Notes under the pieces: generated by a model
Told to the model about the DNA's origin: nothing
The model's database searches: none
The model's input: the letters and a program-made list of their open reading frames with translations, nothing else
From: Buxus sempervirens
Taxonomy: Eukaryota; Streptophyta; Magnoliopsida; Buxales; Buxaceae
DNA: 64,000 nucleotides
Assembly: GCA_947561395.2 (NCBI GenBank)
Contig: OX387185.1
Span: forward strand, 24,123,866-24,187,865
Reading direction: 5' to 3'
Shown: positions 47,060-58,771 of the stretch, in pieces
Position numbering within the stretch: the first letter of the stretch is position 1
Layout: the number at the start of each line of letters is the position of its first letter
Position numbers and translations under genes: made by a program

Positions 47060-48041
47060 AGGGTTCCCAGGAGATTTAGTTCTGTGTTGCTCCTTAAAAG
47101 GCCTCTTGCTTAGTTGGGGGTCTTAAGACTACTTATAGCATCCCCGAGCGCTGTGGGATTCCAACCATATGCACATCCTCGCCTGGTAGCTCGCCACTGT
47201 GGTAGCTCGCCCAGGTCTCTCACCCCGCCCACATCACAGCCGCCCACTCAGACAGCCAAGATGTCACAGTTGCAGTTTATTCTTAGTCTGGATTTGTTGG
47301 ACTAGGTCTTGACCTTTCAAAGTGATCATATTTCACGAGTCCTATGAAATCACATACACTTGTATTTGTTTTGATTCTCATGAGAAGATTACTATTTGTT
47401 TTGAAAATACATGTTAAATACCTATTACTTGAGATTGTGATTAGTTGGATTTCTTGCTGAATTTGTTATACCTCATAAATTGTATTTATATTAACAACAT
47501 GGGACTGTTTTTATTCATGCCTGTTGCTATTTACTGGGATTTATATCTCACCCCGTGTTTTTAATGTTTTGTTTTCAGATCCTATTGGAGAGGACGAACA
47601 GTGGGGATTCATGAGGGTATAGTTGTTGGTTTAGAATAATGCCTTGTAACTTGTGAAGTTATTATTCTTGTATATTGTTGGTTATTAGTTTAAGTTGACC
47701 TTTAGTTTAAATATGGAGATTGTCATTATGAGAGCGAATTAAGAGTTCTTAGTTGCCTTTAATATTCATATCTAATGTATACACAATTGGGAGTTTATTT
47801 TGAATTCTTCCGCTATTATTTGAAATAAAAGTTGTTTAAATTTTGGCGTACTCCAATATGCAAGCATTGAGTAATCATGGATTTTTATTTTGTTTTGGGC
47901 CATAGAAATAGCGCTTTGAGTTTGGATTATTCATGAGGAATATATCCAGATTTGGGGCACCACATAATTGCTTTGGGCCAACAGAACTAGCACTTCGGGT
48001 TTGGATTATTCATGAGGAATATCCGGATTTAAGGTGCTACA

Positions 48042-48403
48042 TTTTTTTTTTGTTACAAAGCAATAACCAACTATACTATGTTTAGAGCTCACTTAGTCAA
48101 CATGACTAATTTCCAATACAAAGCTCTTTCCAAGACTTATAATTCCAACACAAGACTCTTTATTAAGTACAGAATAATATTATTTGCACTAGTTTTCTAA
48201 TAGCACAGAAGTAATTTTTCAATTACCAAACATGATTTTTTTGCCTCTCAGCAATAAATCAAGAATTTACCAAACAATTTAGCTTTTTTGTTGTTGCTGT
48301 TGACAGCAAATCCAAACAATGTATCCTTATCTTAGTGAGATCCCAAATATACATTTAGCTTAGGCCAACCTAAACCTAACACAGAAAACGGTATTTAGGT
48401 TGG
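48042..48403. other. No recognisable feature
   Basis: AT-rich sequence between the last chromoviral LTR fragment and the hAT element. It starts with a poly-T run. I see no gene or named repeat. Confidence 0.5.
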
Positions 48404-48411
48404 GTTCTGAC
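48404..48411. repeat. hAT target-site duplication, left (GTTCTGAC)
   Basis: GTTCTGAC occurs immediately before 48412 and immediately after 50037 (50038-50045), perfect over 8 bp, the length typical of the hAT superfamily. Confidence 0.93.
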
Positions 48412-50037
48412 TAGGGCTGGCAATGGGTCGGATATATATATGAATCCGACCTGAATTCGATCCGAAATTACCAAATTCGAATATAGGATTTAGATCCATT
48501 GTTCGGATACGGATCTTGAATTTCGGATTCGAATTCGAATATACATGTATCCAATCCGAAAATGATCTGAACCGAAAACATACTTATAATATATATAAAC
48601 TTAGCCCAGACCATGGTTCAACATTAAGTTAAAAAGGTTAAACCATCGTTGAAAAATGGTAAAACCAAAAAACAATTTGCCGTGACCTAACACAAAAAAC
48701 GATTTGCTCTCATGCCCCAACTCCATCTCCATTCTCTGCGACTGCGATTTTGGGGGTTTCTCTGTTCGTCGACTACGAATGCCACGGTCGCCACTTGCCA
48801 CCGCCGTCGAACGTCACTGCCGACGGCCTCATCACCATCTTCCTCAATAGTCAACACCACTACGAACGCCACGGTCGCCATCTTCCTAAGTCTGTAAGTC
48901 CCTCATCACCGTCTTCCTCAACAGATGTTTGAAAGATACTTTGTTAATTTTTTTTTTTAAACCTTTTGATGAAGTTGAGCGAATCCTTTCCAATCGGCAG
49001 AATCCCAGACTCCTCTGTTTCAGCCGTTTATTGGCTTCGTTGGGTCTCAGGCGAGCAAATCAACTCCATCGATAGCGATTCGGTTCAGGTGTTCCATCGC
49101 GTCCAATAAACCTCCCTTCAAGACCCAAACCCCATGTTAATTTCCTTTTGAACATTTTGGAGACGTATCTTCGGACGGCTGAAGCACGGAAGAGAAGAGG
49201 AAAGCTATCGTTGAAGGCTGAAGCTGACGCAGAGAACCTTCTTCCTCTTTTCACTGTACGTTGCATCGCAGACACAGAACCTTCTTCCTCACACACGCAA
49301 TCCCTACACTTGGAGGTTGAAACGCAACGAGCACTGGTGCTTTTGGGATTTTCTACCCTTGGAGGTTGAAACGCAACGAGCACTGGTGCTTTTGGGATTT
49401 TCTACCCTTGGAGGTTGAAACGCAGATTTCAGGTATGTTTCGTTACTTTTTATTTTTTTGCACCCTCGAATGCTATTTGTCACTGTGTTATTTGGTTTAT
49501 CTTCCCGTTTCCTATTTAACCCCATTCAACCCATATCCAAGCAAAGCAATCCCAAACCTTTTTCTAGGGTTTACAATAGTCCGTTGAAGATTCCTTTTTT
49601 AAGTCATCTTTGGATATATAAGTGCACAAGCAATCTCTTTAAGTGCACAAGGAATCTCTTTAGGCAAGAAAATGACCGTTCTTCAGGGAGGATTTTTCCT
49701 TTCAAGCTTACTTCTTCCTTTGACAAGATTCTCTGTCAGAGGAATCAAGCTCAATACATTCTTATTTTTGCCTTATGTTGGTCAAGTTAATTTCAGTTAT
49801 TTCCAGTTTTATTAGCTTCTGATCATATTTTTTTTTTCCTGATTTTATTTTCTTCTTGCTTTTGGAAGTTGCTTATGCTTGTCTCCATGTATGAGCTACA
49901 GTCTCGAATTCAGATTTCGGTTTCGAATTCGGATTTAGGATCGGATATTCGATCGAATTCGTATGTCGGTAAAATTTTTTCGGATCGAATTTGGATCTTA
50001 GCAGATCCATACCGTATTCGACGGATTGCCACCCCTA
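48412..50037. mobile_element. Non-autonomous hAT DNA transposon
   Basis: Ends are inverted: TAGGGCTGGCAATGGGTCGG at the left, and at the right the complement of TAGGGGTGGCAATCCGTCGA, with a perfect 8-bp target duplication. Both subterminal zones are full of ATTCGGAT/GAATTCGAAT-type words, as in other plant hAT elements. No transposase reading frame is present. The interior (48700-49790) is less AT-rich, with two copies of a GCCACGGTCGCCA segment (48780 and 48870) and a 49-bp tandem repeat. It may be captured host sequence, but I recognise no gene. Confidence 0.9.
49312..49430. repeat. 49-bp tandem repeat inside the hAT element
   Basis: About 2.4 copies of a unit starting CTTGGAGGTTGAAACGCAAC and ending GGGATTTTCTACC. 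Confidence 0.85.
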
Positions 50038-50289
50038 GTTCTGACTCAATGAGTTTGGGTTTTGGTCGGGGTAGGCAGATTTGGGTCCGATAATTTATGG
50101 ACTCAACTGAACTCATCAAAACCTAACAAGAGATTGCCATGAAAAAGTCTTTAAGATCAAAATGGCCTTAGGCTTCGGTCGGGCAGATTTGGGTTTCGGA
50201 GGAATTGGGCGGAGAAATAAATTTTCTGTTTGGTGGGTAGAAGGAATTAGAATTGCAGTAAAGATTTCCAATTCCGAGTCGTCTTAGAC

Positions 50290-50395
50290 TCTCCAAGCGC
50301 CTTCTCCACGCTGTTTTCGACTATCCAGGGCGGCTTAGAACATGAACCCTTCAACCTCTCAACTATCTTTGAGAAAAATATTTCCAAGGATTTAG
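50290..50395 (+). other. Possible 5' UTR exon of the SF3A1 gene
   Basis: A stretch with moderate GC ends in AAGGATTTAG followed by GTACGTTTTG, a good splice donor at 50396. The best acceptor in front of the SF3A1 start codon is CTATTTGCAG ending at 56104. Plant SF3A1 genes often have a 5' UTR intron. The first base of the transcript is unknown, so the left edge is a guess. Confidence 0.35.
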
Positions 50396-51725
50396 GTACG
50401 TTTTGCATCAATTATCCCCGTGTTTTTCATTCTACTTCTGGTAATGGTTGGGTCTTTTTTATTTCCTTTGTCACACAACGTGTTCTACTTGGTGTTTTTC
50501 TGGCGTTTTTTCATGTTTTCTGGTTACATTTTGTGGTAAGGGTTATGTTTGTAATCAATTTGTTGTATAATTGATGTGTTCTATAATTCGTGCTTGGAGC
50601 GCGAATAGGAACCTTTCTTCTTCTTTTTGTTGTTGTTGTTAATTAATGTGTTCTATCGTTTCTTTGGGATTTCGTTCAATCCGCACACTAAGGTAATGGT
50701 TAGGATTTTTTTTAGTCGATGTGTTTTTTATATTGTTGGGATTTCATTCAATCTACACTCTGCGTTAGGGTTTTTTGTTGTTGTTGTAATACTAACTCGA
50801 TCCTGGAGCACGAGCACGACCCTTTTCTTTTTGGGGTAATCGATGTGTTCTACCATTTCATTGGGAGTTCATCAACCCACACAGTCCGTTATGGTGTTAC
50901 TGCCAATTGTAAGACAATAGAACACTGTCCCAGCACGACCCTTTTCTAGGTTAGGCTACTTCAGCTAATTGTAATGTTGATGGGGAGTTTATGTGTTTTC
51001 AACAGATGGGTTATTGGCTAATGGAAGGCTGGATAACTCAAAAACAGGTAGGATGGTTGTTTTGAGATACATCTTCTTGATGTTGCTATTGAATCCAATT
51101 TGAATCTAATACTGTTAAAGTTCAACAAGAAATAGCTTTGGTTCTATTCAGTCATTCCAGTTTCAAGTCCTGAACTTGGTATTTTTATGAATTTTTGCTA
51201 CGAGGTGATACATTTTTTTTAATGCTTATTATCATCTAAAAAGAGGATAGTACTTCAATTGATAAACTGCCAAAACATGATGATGGTCAGTCTTACTTTT
51301 GTTGGTTCTTCACCACTCAAAATGATTTTTACTGTTCTTTTTTTTCTTTATCTCATGCCTAATGTGTTACATGTCATGGGGACTGTCTGCTCACATGCAA
51401 TCATCTGTGTTGGACCTCTTTGCGTGCCTTTATTCTGACCAAGTTTTCTCATTTTTTTCAAATTGAAGATTTGAACAGTGGAAACTTATCAAATAACAGT
51501 GGAAACTCACCTAATTTGACACTTCAGACCGCCATTTCTTATTTGTGAAATCATAGATGTTTTAAGAGAGTATAAAATGAAGTCTAGACATGATATGGCC
51601 TGTTCAAACCTATCAAATAAACAGTTGCTTCTGTTTAAACTGATCAAAAAATAAAAAAAATAAACAGCTGCTTCTAGCATGTGGATGTTGATATAACTGA
51701 TAGAGTCAGCAATCTTGCCACATTT

Positions 51726-54180
51726 TGTAGCCCCCCCGGATCCGGTTTGTTCACTAAAGATATAGACCATCTCTTGAGCACTAGGCATGGGCCCACAAAG
51801 CATACCAATTCCTGATTAAGAAGGTTTTATTAATATCAGAGTGCACTGTAACCTGATAAGTGTAGGTGTGTGAAACCAAATACACAACCTGTATATACAT
51901 AAACAATATCTTATACAAGGGACAACTAAGGTTCACACTAATTCTCGCTATATACAAGTAAAACTATATGAAAAATCTACAAAACTATATACCCTATACA
52001 AGGTGAAAGTAATCCTCAACACGATACCCTGTAGGGTCACCAGTCTCTGAACCTCGGTATGTCCTCGCTTAACAGCAGTATCTGAAAACAAAACCGATAA
52101 TGAGACTAATGTCCCAGTAAGTAGCATATGCAGGATATAAAACAAGTGATGCAATTTATGTTTACAAATGAGTATATATTTAACAGATATCTCAGAAACC
52201 ATGACCGACTAAACAAAAACGAGATTATGATTGTAATGTCTCAATATGCGACAAGTCCAGGGATAAGTAGCAACTATGTTTCATTAAAAGAATAATCATA
52301 CAAACTATATCAAAACCATGTCAAAGAACATCTTCAAGTACATCACTATCCAAAATCCAAAATCATATACTGTGTAAATGTGGGACTCGTGGATTAAAGT
52401 ATCTTTAATAAGCTAATACCAGTATTCAACTGCCACCTCATGACTTACATGGTCAATCTCAAGTGGAGAATCCATTCATGGATTGGCATGGGGCATCCCA
52501 CAACTACCACAACATAATATTGTCCTCACCATCACTTGGTGGCAATAATAACAACACAACTATCCTAACCAAGGTTACATGGTGGAAAGGGTGCCGCAGC
52601 CCATCCTACTCACGGGAGGCCTCACCAAAATCACTTGGTGGACGCTTGCTGGATAAGGATACTAGTCTTACAAAAGCTACTCTGATACATTATCTAGCCG
52701 GGATATGGATCCCTACTCACAACTAAGCCCACTAGCATAAAAATACAACCTCTAACTCAAGTTGATGAAATCTGTTCAATATCCAGTATACACTGATTAT
52801 TATCTCAATCTCTAAAGTGAATTTGCATTTACTCCCAATCATTACTTTAGGCCAAACTGGCCTTTTTAAGTCACAAATAACTTTCCATTTTACTTCCCAA
52901 AATAGGTAATAATCACATCCATGCAATTTAGCAAAAATGAACAAGCTATTAAAATTATTCTCATAAAAATATTATTAGTAAAACATACTCAAAGTCTTCA
53001 TTAGATATTTCTAAATTTCTAGATCATGAAAAAGAAAACATCTTTAAATACTTAGTTATAAGTATTGATAACCTTAAAATTTTAATAAGAAATTTTAGAG
53101 ATTAAAATGACAATCTTTCCAAACTTTAACAAAAAAACTAGGGCTGGGTGATTCCCTATAGGATTAAACCGCCAATTCAAATTTCAGAGGACTAAATTTT
53201 CAGAGTTGAAGCTTGGTGGTCTATTTATTTGAGTTTTATAGCACACTTTATGGATTTTCACAAACTATCAATTCTTTTTCTCAATTCTTACCTAAAATTT
53301 AATTATTTTCGAAAGTATGAACTAACTTTTCATTCGAGTGTGTGTTTCACTCTAAAACTTAAATACGTTTGAACATATGAACTAATTTTTCATTATAGTA
53401 TACATTTTATACTAAAACTTAAATTACTTTCTGAAATATGAACTAAATTTTCATTACTATATGCTGTTTTGCACTAGAACTTAATTATTATCAAAATAAC
53501 ACATCTTCTCCAGCAAACCAGTTCTGTGACTCCTACACTTTGAGGATTTTTCATGCTCAACATAGGTTACCAAATGACTTGAAACCAATTGCAATCATTT
53601 AATAACACCTTACACTAAATTTTAAGCGTACTAATTTAAATTAAACATAACAATTTCAACATTTTAGAATTCAACACCCAATTCCGAAACGTGAAAACAG
53701 TAATAGAGAAAAAAAGAAAAAGAAAACACTGCTTACCAATTCAGTTAAGCAGCCCTCCTTCCTCTTCTCTTCTTCTACCTCTTATTCTTCCTCTGTTTCT
53801 GTTCTTTTCTCTACGCACAACCCGTAGAGGGTTCTGGATGCATCCTGTTTATACTAACTCACTTAAACCAAACCAAGCCACTTAAACCGAACCGACCCAA
53901 ATAAAACCAACCCATTAAACTGGAGGGTTTCTTTTAAATTTGATTCAATGCATACGCTCCCATCAAATTAAACTACAACCACCAATCCAAACACAAAAAT
54001 AATTTAAATTTTTCCTTACCTTAATTTTTAAACTTCCTTAGCCATCTGATTGCTCCCATTTTCTCTAATTTGATCCTCCTCCACCTCACCTTCACGTCAC
54101 AAAGGTTTACTGATTTTAGAATTACACAACTAATTTAAAATTTTAACTAATTAAATATGCACAAAATTCAAGGTTTCACA
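51726..54180 (-). mobile_element. Chromoviral solo LTR G in the SF3A1 upstream intron
   Basis: Read on the minus strand it starts TGTGAAACCTTGAATTTTGT and ends CCGGATCCGGGGGGGCTACA, matching starts and ends of the other chromoviral LTRs here. Flanks are CATTT (51721-51725) and CACTT (54181-54185), a target duplication with one mismatch. Blocks CTTACTGGGACATTAGTCTC (minus strand) and GGATACTAG/TTGGTGG-rich hairpins are also present. No internal region, hence a solo LTR; fairly old, as the duplication has decayed. Confidence 0.75.
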
Positions 54181-54330
54181 CACTTATCATGCATGTTAGT
54201 GGCTAAATGGATTAGTTTCAGTATGCCATGGATGCATATTTTGGACTGTTGAACAATTATCCGAAGTTATCTGTGGACTGTATTAGACATTTTGGATAAT
54301 ATAAAAACTAGTATTTTCTTTTGATATTTG

Positions 54331-54421
54331 ATTTCTTGTTCTTAGCATTACAATATGTTTTATAATTTTGTCATTGATAATTTAGCAGGTTTCATGCCAA
54401 TAGGCATGAGTGGTTATTTGT
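54331..54421. repeat. Diverged intronic duplication
   Basis: The text from ATTTCTTGTTCTTAGCATTA to GCATGAGTGGT returns, diverged and with an insertion, at 54928-55053 (AATTTCTTGTTTTAGCATTA to ATATGAGTGGT). Nearby, TTTTGTTCCCTGCATTTTTT (about 54449) and TTTTGTCCCCTGCATTTTTC (about 54792) are also paired. Origin unknown. Confidence 0.7.
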
Positions 54422-55599
54422 GCGTGGAATTTTTATACATGATTGCTTTTGTTCCCTGCATTTTTTTCCTTTTTGTTTCCGTAATGATGCACCCTAAGGC
54501 CACTTGTCTTCAGTATCTGCAGGATTTACTCATCATCTGTGAATAGAAAAATGTGTTCGTATGTGAGTTATCTCGACAGTTTTCTACTTGAATCATTGTT
54601 GCATGCAATATGATGATCATTGGATATGCCAGGACGGGTTAATACTTTGGAAGGAGTAAAATGTTCTGTTAGATGTTAGGTTCTGGCTTTTACTTTGATA
54701 AGTTTATAATGGTTGGTCGCCTCATGTCTTGTGGATAATTTGTAAACAATGATTTCTCAGACGAATGATAGATTGAAATTGTGGATATTGCTTTTGTCCC
54801 CTGCATTTTTCCCCTTTTTACTGCTCTTAAGTGCAAAAGTTGAAGATCTCCCTAATATGGAGCATCTCGAAATGTGTCATTTATTGATGGATGCTTGAAG
54901 AAAATTCGAATTATTCTCATGTCTTTAATTTCTTGTTTTAGCATTACAATATGTTATATAGTTTTGTTATTGATAGTTTAGTAGGTTTCAGGAGTTTAGC
55001 ATGAGAAAATGTATTATTTAATGTTACAAATATCATGCCCATAGATATGAGTGGTATCCTCCATTGATGGTGGTTGGGCCTATGTTTATTAGAAAAAATA
55101 TGGTCTTGTATCATTTTTATGTGTTTTTGTTATTAGAAATTCTTTGTGTAAATCAAACATAAGATTGGAATTTGTAGTGAATATTGAATGTCACATATGA
55201 ATTCTCTGTTGCAATCAAACAAGAGAATTCGAATTCTTTGAACTAAAATTTAGAGAATTCAAAATCTGTGAAATTACAATTCTACAAGCTAATTTGATAA
55301 TTTTTGCAATTAGAAATGCCACTTATGATTCTTCTCTACATGCGCTGTGGTAACATAGGTGAGGCATTATTTATTATTTATGCTTGAAGAAGTAATGCTT
55401 TCACCTCTCCGACTTATACAATACCTTAGTTTTTTAGTAATAATATGATAAGGAAACATTATATATTTCTATTTTTGAGACTATGGATTACTTTTAAAAG
55501 TTCAGTGATTTTTTCCTACTCATTGTTGGGTTCTCCAAAAAGTTTGTTGTTCTAGCTTGCTCTTTCCCTATTTATTATTCTAACGCATATACTTGCTTT

Positions 55600-56003
55600 C
55601 TTACTTTTTGTGTGATATGACTTGATGATTATATTACCTTGGTTGTGGTAGTTGGTTTTGTTTGCTTCATATGAAAAATTTGACAGCTAGTCTTCCCAAC
55701 AAAATTTATGTGTTTAATTAATCATAAAATTCAGTTTCTCTTGTCTTTTTGGCCTAATTAAATATTTGATTTTTTTTATATCTATGAGGCCAATAGTTCA
55801 TTTTGCAAGTAACATTTTTCATAATTGTGATGTACATTTGTAATTAAATGTATGTGATGCATAGTCAATACTCACATTAAAAGGATCCCATTCCTTGATC
55901 AATACTCAATTCACTATTTGATTTTGGAATTGGCTGAACAAGCAATACTAAATTTTAGAGTTTCTATTGATTTGTTTGCTCATTCAGGTTGTTTTTGCAT
56001 AAA
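55600..56003. repeat. Left arm of an inverted repeat around SF3A1
   Basis: This stretch, from TTGTGTGATATGACTT through CTAGTCTTCCCAACAAA and GGATCCCATTCCTTGATCAA to CATTCAGGTTGTTTTTGCAT, recurs in reverse complement at 61180-61645. The arms are diverged but colinear. The left arm ends about 200 bp before the SF3A1 start codon. Confidence 0.85.
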
Positions 56004-56209
56004 CCTTAGTGTCTGCGGTGAATGTGTTTAAATTCTGTTCAATAGCTTTATTTTTCTTGATGAATAGTATGAACTTATTTTTATTGGAAATTCACTATTT
56101 GCAGATACCTAAAGATTGATCCATTGTAGCTGTTTGTAAGAATCCCAATAGGTTCATGTGTTGATGAATAAAAGTCTTGCTTCAGTTTTGGGTTCTTGAT
56201 TTGGGGAAA

Positions 56210-58771
56210 ATGCTGGGAACATTACCAATTTTACCCCTCCCTGCTCCCCCTTCAGACGGAAACCTTGGTGAACTTCCGCCTTCTCAAGTTCCTGAGAAGT
56301 CCGCAAATGAGAAAGCAGAGGAGGAGAACAAGGTCAACTCAACTCCTGCATCAGTCGCTACTCATACAAGGACAATCGGCATAATCCATCCTCCCCCAGA
56401 TATCAGAACCATTGTTGACAAAACTGCACAGTTTGTTGCTAAGAATGGACCTGAGTTTGAAAAAAGGATCATTGCAAATAATGCGGGGAATGCAAAATTC
56501 AATTTCTTGAATGCATCAGATCCGTACCATGCTTACTACCAGCACCGCCTGTCAGAGTTCAGGAGTCAGATTCAATCTTCTTCGCAGCAACCCCCTTCAG
56601 AACAGACCACCGATTCATCTGCTCCTGAGTCAGTTCCTGTGGCAGGTGCAGTTCCTGCTGATGGAAATGAAGCTGCAGCAAAGCCTGACCCTGCTGCTCA
56701 ATTTAGGCCTGTTCGTAAAGTTCTTGAACCCCCTGAGGCTGAGCAATACACAGTTCGACTTCCAGAAGGAATCACGGGGGAGGAGTTGGATATCATTAAG
56801 CTTACCGCTCAGTTTGTTGCTCGAAATGGGAAATCATTTTTGACAGGGTTGACAAGTAGAGAGATTAACAATCCCCAGTTCCATTTTCTGAAGCCAACCC
56901 ATAGTATGTTTATGTTCTTTACAGCTCTTGCTGATGCATATTCAAAAGTGTTGATGCCTCCTAAGGGTTTGACGGAGAAGCTGAGGAGAAGTGTTACAGA
57001 TATGACTACAGTCCTTGAAAGGTGCTTGCACCGGCTTGAATGGGAACGGTCTCAGGAGCAGGCTAGGCAGAAAGCTGAAGATGAGATCGAGCAAGAGCGG
57101 ATGCAGATGGCGATGATCGACTGGCATGATTTTGTTGTAGTGGAAACGATTGAGTTTGTGGATGATGAGGATGAAGACTTACCCCCACCAATGACCTTGG
57201 AAGAGGTTATAAGGAGGAGCAAGATGTCCGGTATGGAAGTGGAAGAAGAGGTTGTTGAGCCTGGAAAGGAAGTAGAAATGGAGATGGATGAAGAGGAGGT
57301 CCTGCTTGTTGAAGAGGGCATGCGAGCAGCTAATCTTGAAGAGAATGATGATGAGAAGAAGAAAGAGACTAAGGTAGCTATTGAAGAGCCAGAACCACCA
57401 ATGAGAATTGTGAAGAACTGGAAGAGACCTGAGGAAAGAATCCATGCTGAAAGAGACCTGATGAATTATGTTATTTCTCCAATCACAGGTGAGCGGATCC
57501 CTATCAATGAGATGGCGGAACATATGAGAATTTCACTTATTGATCCCAAGTACAAGGAGCAAAAAGAGAGGATGTTGGCTAAAATTAGGGAAACAACACT
57601 TGCTCAGGATGATGAGATATCAAGAAACATTGTTGGTCTTGCACGAACCCGTCCTGATATTTTTGGAACCACAGAAGAAGAAGTTTCCAATGCTGTGAAG
57701 GCAGAAATTGAAAAAAAGAAGGACGAACAACCAAAGCAGGTCATTTGGGATGGCCACAGTGGAAGTATTGGACGTACTGCAAACCAGGCCATGGCTCAGA
57801 ATCTGGGTGGGGAAGATCAAACTGATGCTTCAAATAATGAGGCGAGGACACTTCCTGGTCCTGTTGCACCTCCTCCTAAACCTGGAATGCCATCAGTTCG
57901 TCCTCTCCCTCCACCACCTGGACTGGCCTTGAATATCCCTCGTATGCCTCAGAATTCCATCCAGTATTCTGCTCCAACTAGTAGTGGAATACTTGCACCT
58001 CCTCCACCCAGGCCATCTATGATGCAAATGATGCAATCAGTTAGGCAACCAGCGGCCCCCATGCCGATGACTTCTGGACAGCAACCCCTTTTGGTGAACC
58101 GGCCCCCTAATCCTTCTTCAGGTACAATGCATCCTCCTAATATCCCCATACCACCTCCTCCTGGATCCCAGTTCACACCATTGCCAGTACCCCGGCCTTT
58201 TGTCCCCATGCCTGCTCCACCACCTTCTATTTCTATGATTCCACCACCACCCTTGCCTCAAGGAATGCCTCCACCTCCACCACCCGAAGAAGCACCTCCA
58301 CCGTTGCCAGACGAACCTGAGCCAAAGAGACAGAGAGCTGATGATTCCGTGCTTATTCCAGAAGACAAGTTTCTTGCTCAACACCTGGTATGGAGCTTTA
58401 TTACAATTATCCTTTTTCCATGTGTTTTTTTTAGTGTATTCTGAATTCTAAAATGGGTAGTTTTTGGTATCATTTATCTGATAAACTAGTTTTCTTTGTA
58501 GGGACCTGTTCGTGTTACTGTATCTGTTCCTAATGTGGATGAAGGCAACCTTAAAGGGCAATTATTGGAGATCACAATTCAGTCTTTGTCTGAGACTGTT
58601 GGCAGTTTGAAAGAAAAGATTGCAGGAGAGGTGCAGCTGCCAGCAAACAAACAGAAACTGAGTGGAAAAGCCGGTTTCCTCAAGGACAATTTATCACTTG
58701 CATATTACAATGTGGGAGGGGGAGAAACACTTAGCCTTTCACTACGAGAACGAGGTGGCAGAAAGAGATAA
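56210..58771 (+). CDS. SF3A1: Splicing factor 3A subunit 1 (SF3a120/Prp21 homologue)
   Basis: Subunit of the SF3a part of the U2 snRNP, needed in the nucleus for pre-spliceosome assembly at the branch site. Coding exons are 56210-58387 and 58502-58771, with a 114-bp intron (GTATGG...TTTGTAG), giving about 815 residues, close to plant homologues. Start: ATG at 56210 (MLGTLPILPLPAPPSDG), the conserved plant N-terminus. Domains: SURP1 about residues 66-108 (TAQFVAKNGPEFEKRI, FLNASDPYHAYY), SURP2 about 195-235 (TAQFVARNGKSFLTGL), the PRP21-like central part to about 460 with an acidic stretch (318-385), a Pro/Met-rich region (about 545-700) and a C-terminal ubiquitin-like domain (about 730-815, exon 2, ending RERGGRKR). 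Intact; no other gene overlaps it. Confidence 0.95.
58388..58501 (+). other. Intron of SF3A1
   Basis: GTATGGAG...CTTTGTAG, phase 0, between LAQHL and GPVRVTV. It separates the ubiquitin-like domain from the rest, and reading through it would end the protein after a hydrophobic tail. Confidence 0.9.

Larger units (their letters stand above)
46493..47268 (-). mobile_element. Cassandra TRIM retrotransposon, complete
   Basis: Minus-strand element of 776 bp with LTRs at 46925-47268 (5', 344 bp) and 46493-46844 (3', 352 bp), flanked by a perfect GTTGC duplication (46488-46492 and 47269-47273). The LTRs start TGTGACATC and end GGGGCATTACA or GGGGCGTTACA. The PBS TGGTATCAGAGC (complement of 46911-46922) is the classical initiator-tRNA-Met site. 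The PPT on the minus strand is GGAGGGGAGTA. Both LTRs contain a 5S rRNA-derived stretch. Cassandra codes for no protein and depends on other elements. It looks whole; the LTRs differ by some substitutions and one 8-bp indel. Confidence 0.93.
45299..48041 (+). repeat. Chromoviral LTR fragment F (plus strand), host of Cassandra
   Basis: Contains the CGAGTGCC/CTCGAGCGCC stretch (45460-45690), hairpin repeats with CCATGAGGG (46060-46480), TTTACTGGGATTTATATCTCAC, ATTGGAGAGGACGAAC and an end AAGGTGCTACA at 48041. Its last part is a tandem duplication of about 75 bp (TTTGGATTATTCATGAGGAA twice). The Cassandra element sits at 46493-47268. The LTR start is not clear. Confidence 0.65.
50396..56104 (+). 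other. Probable 5' UTR intron of SF3A1
   Basis: T-rich, gene-free sequence of 5.7 kb between the donor at 50396 and the acceptor CTATTTGCAG at 56104. It contains a chromoviral solo LTR (51726-54180), a diverged internal duplication (54331-54421 and 54928-55053), and one arm of an inverted repeat. Short ORFs inside have no recognisable similarity. If the promoter instead lies within this stretch, the intron is shorter. Confidence 0.4.

Noticed and set aside
51860-54190. Inverted words GATAAGTG and CACTTATC near the ends of solo LTR G, as if a TIR transposon
   Set aside because: The stretch matches the chromoviral LTRs over its length, and LTR ends TGTAGCCC...TTTCACA with CATTT/CACTT flanks explain it better.
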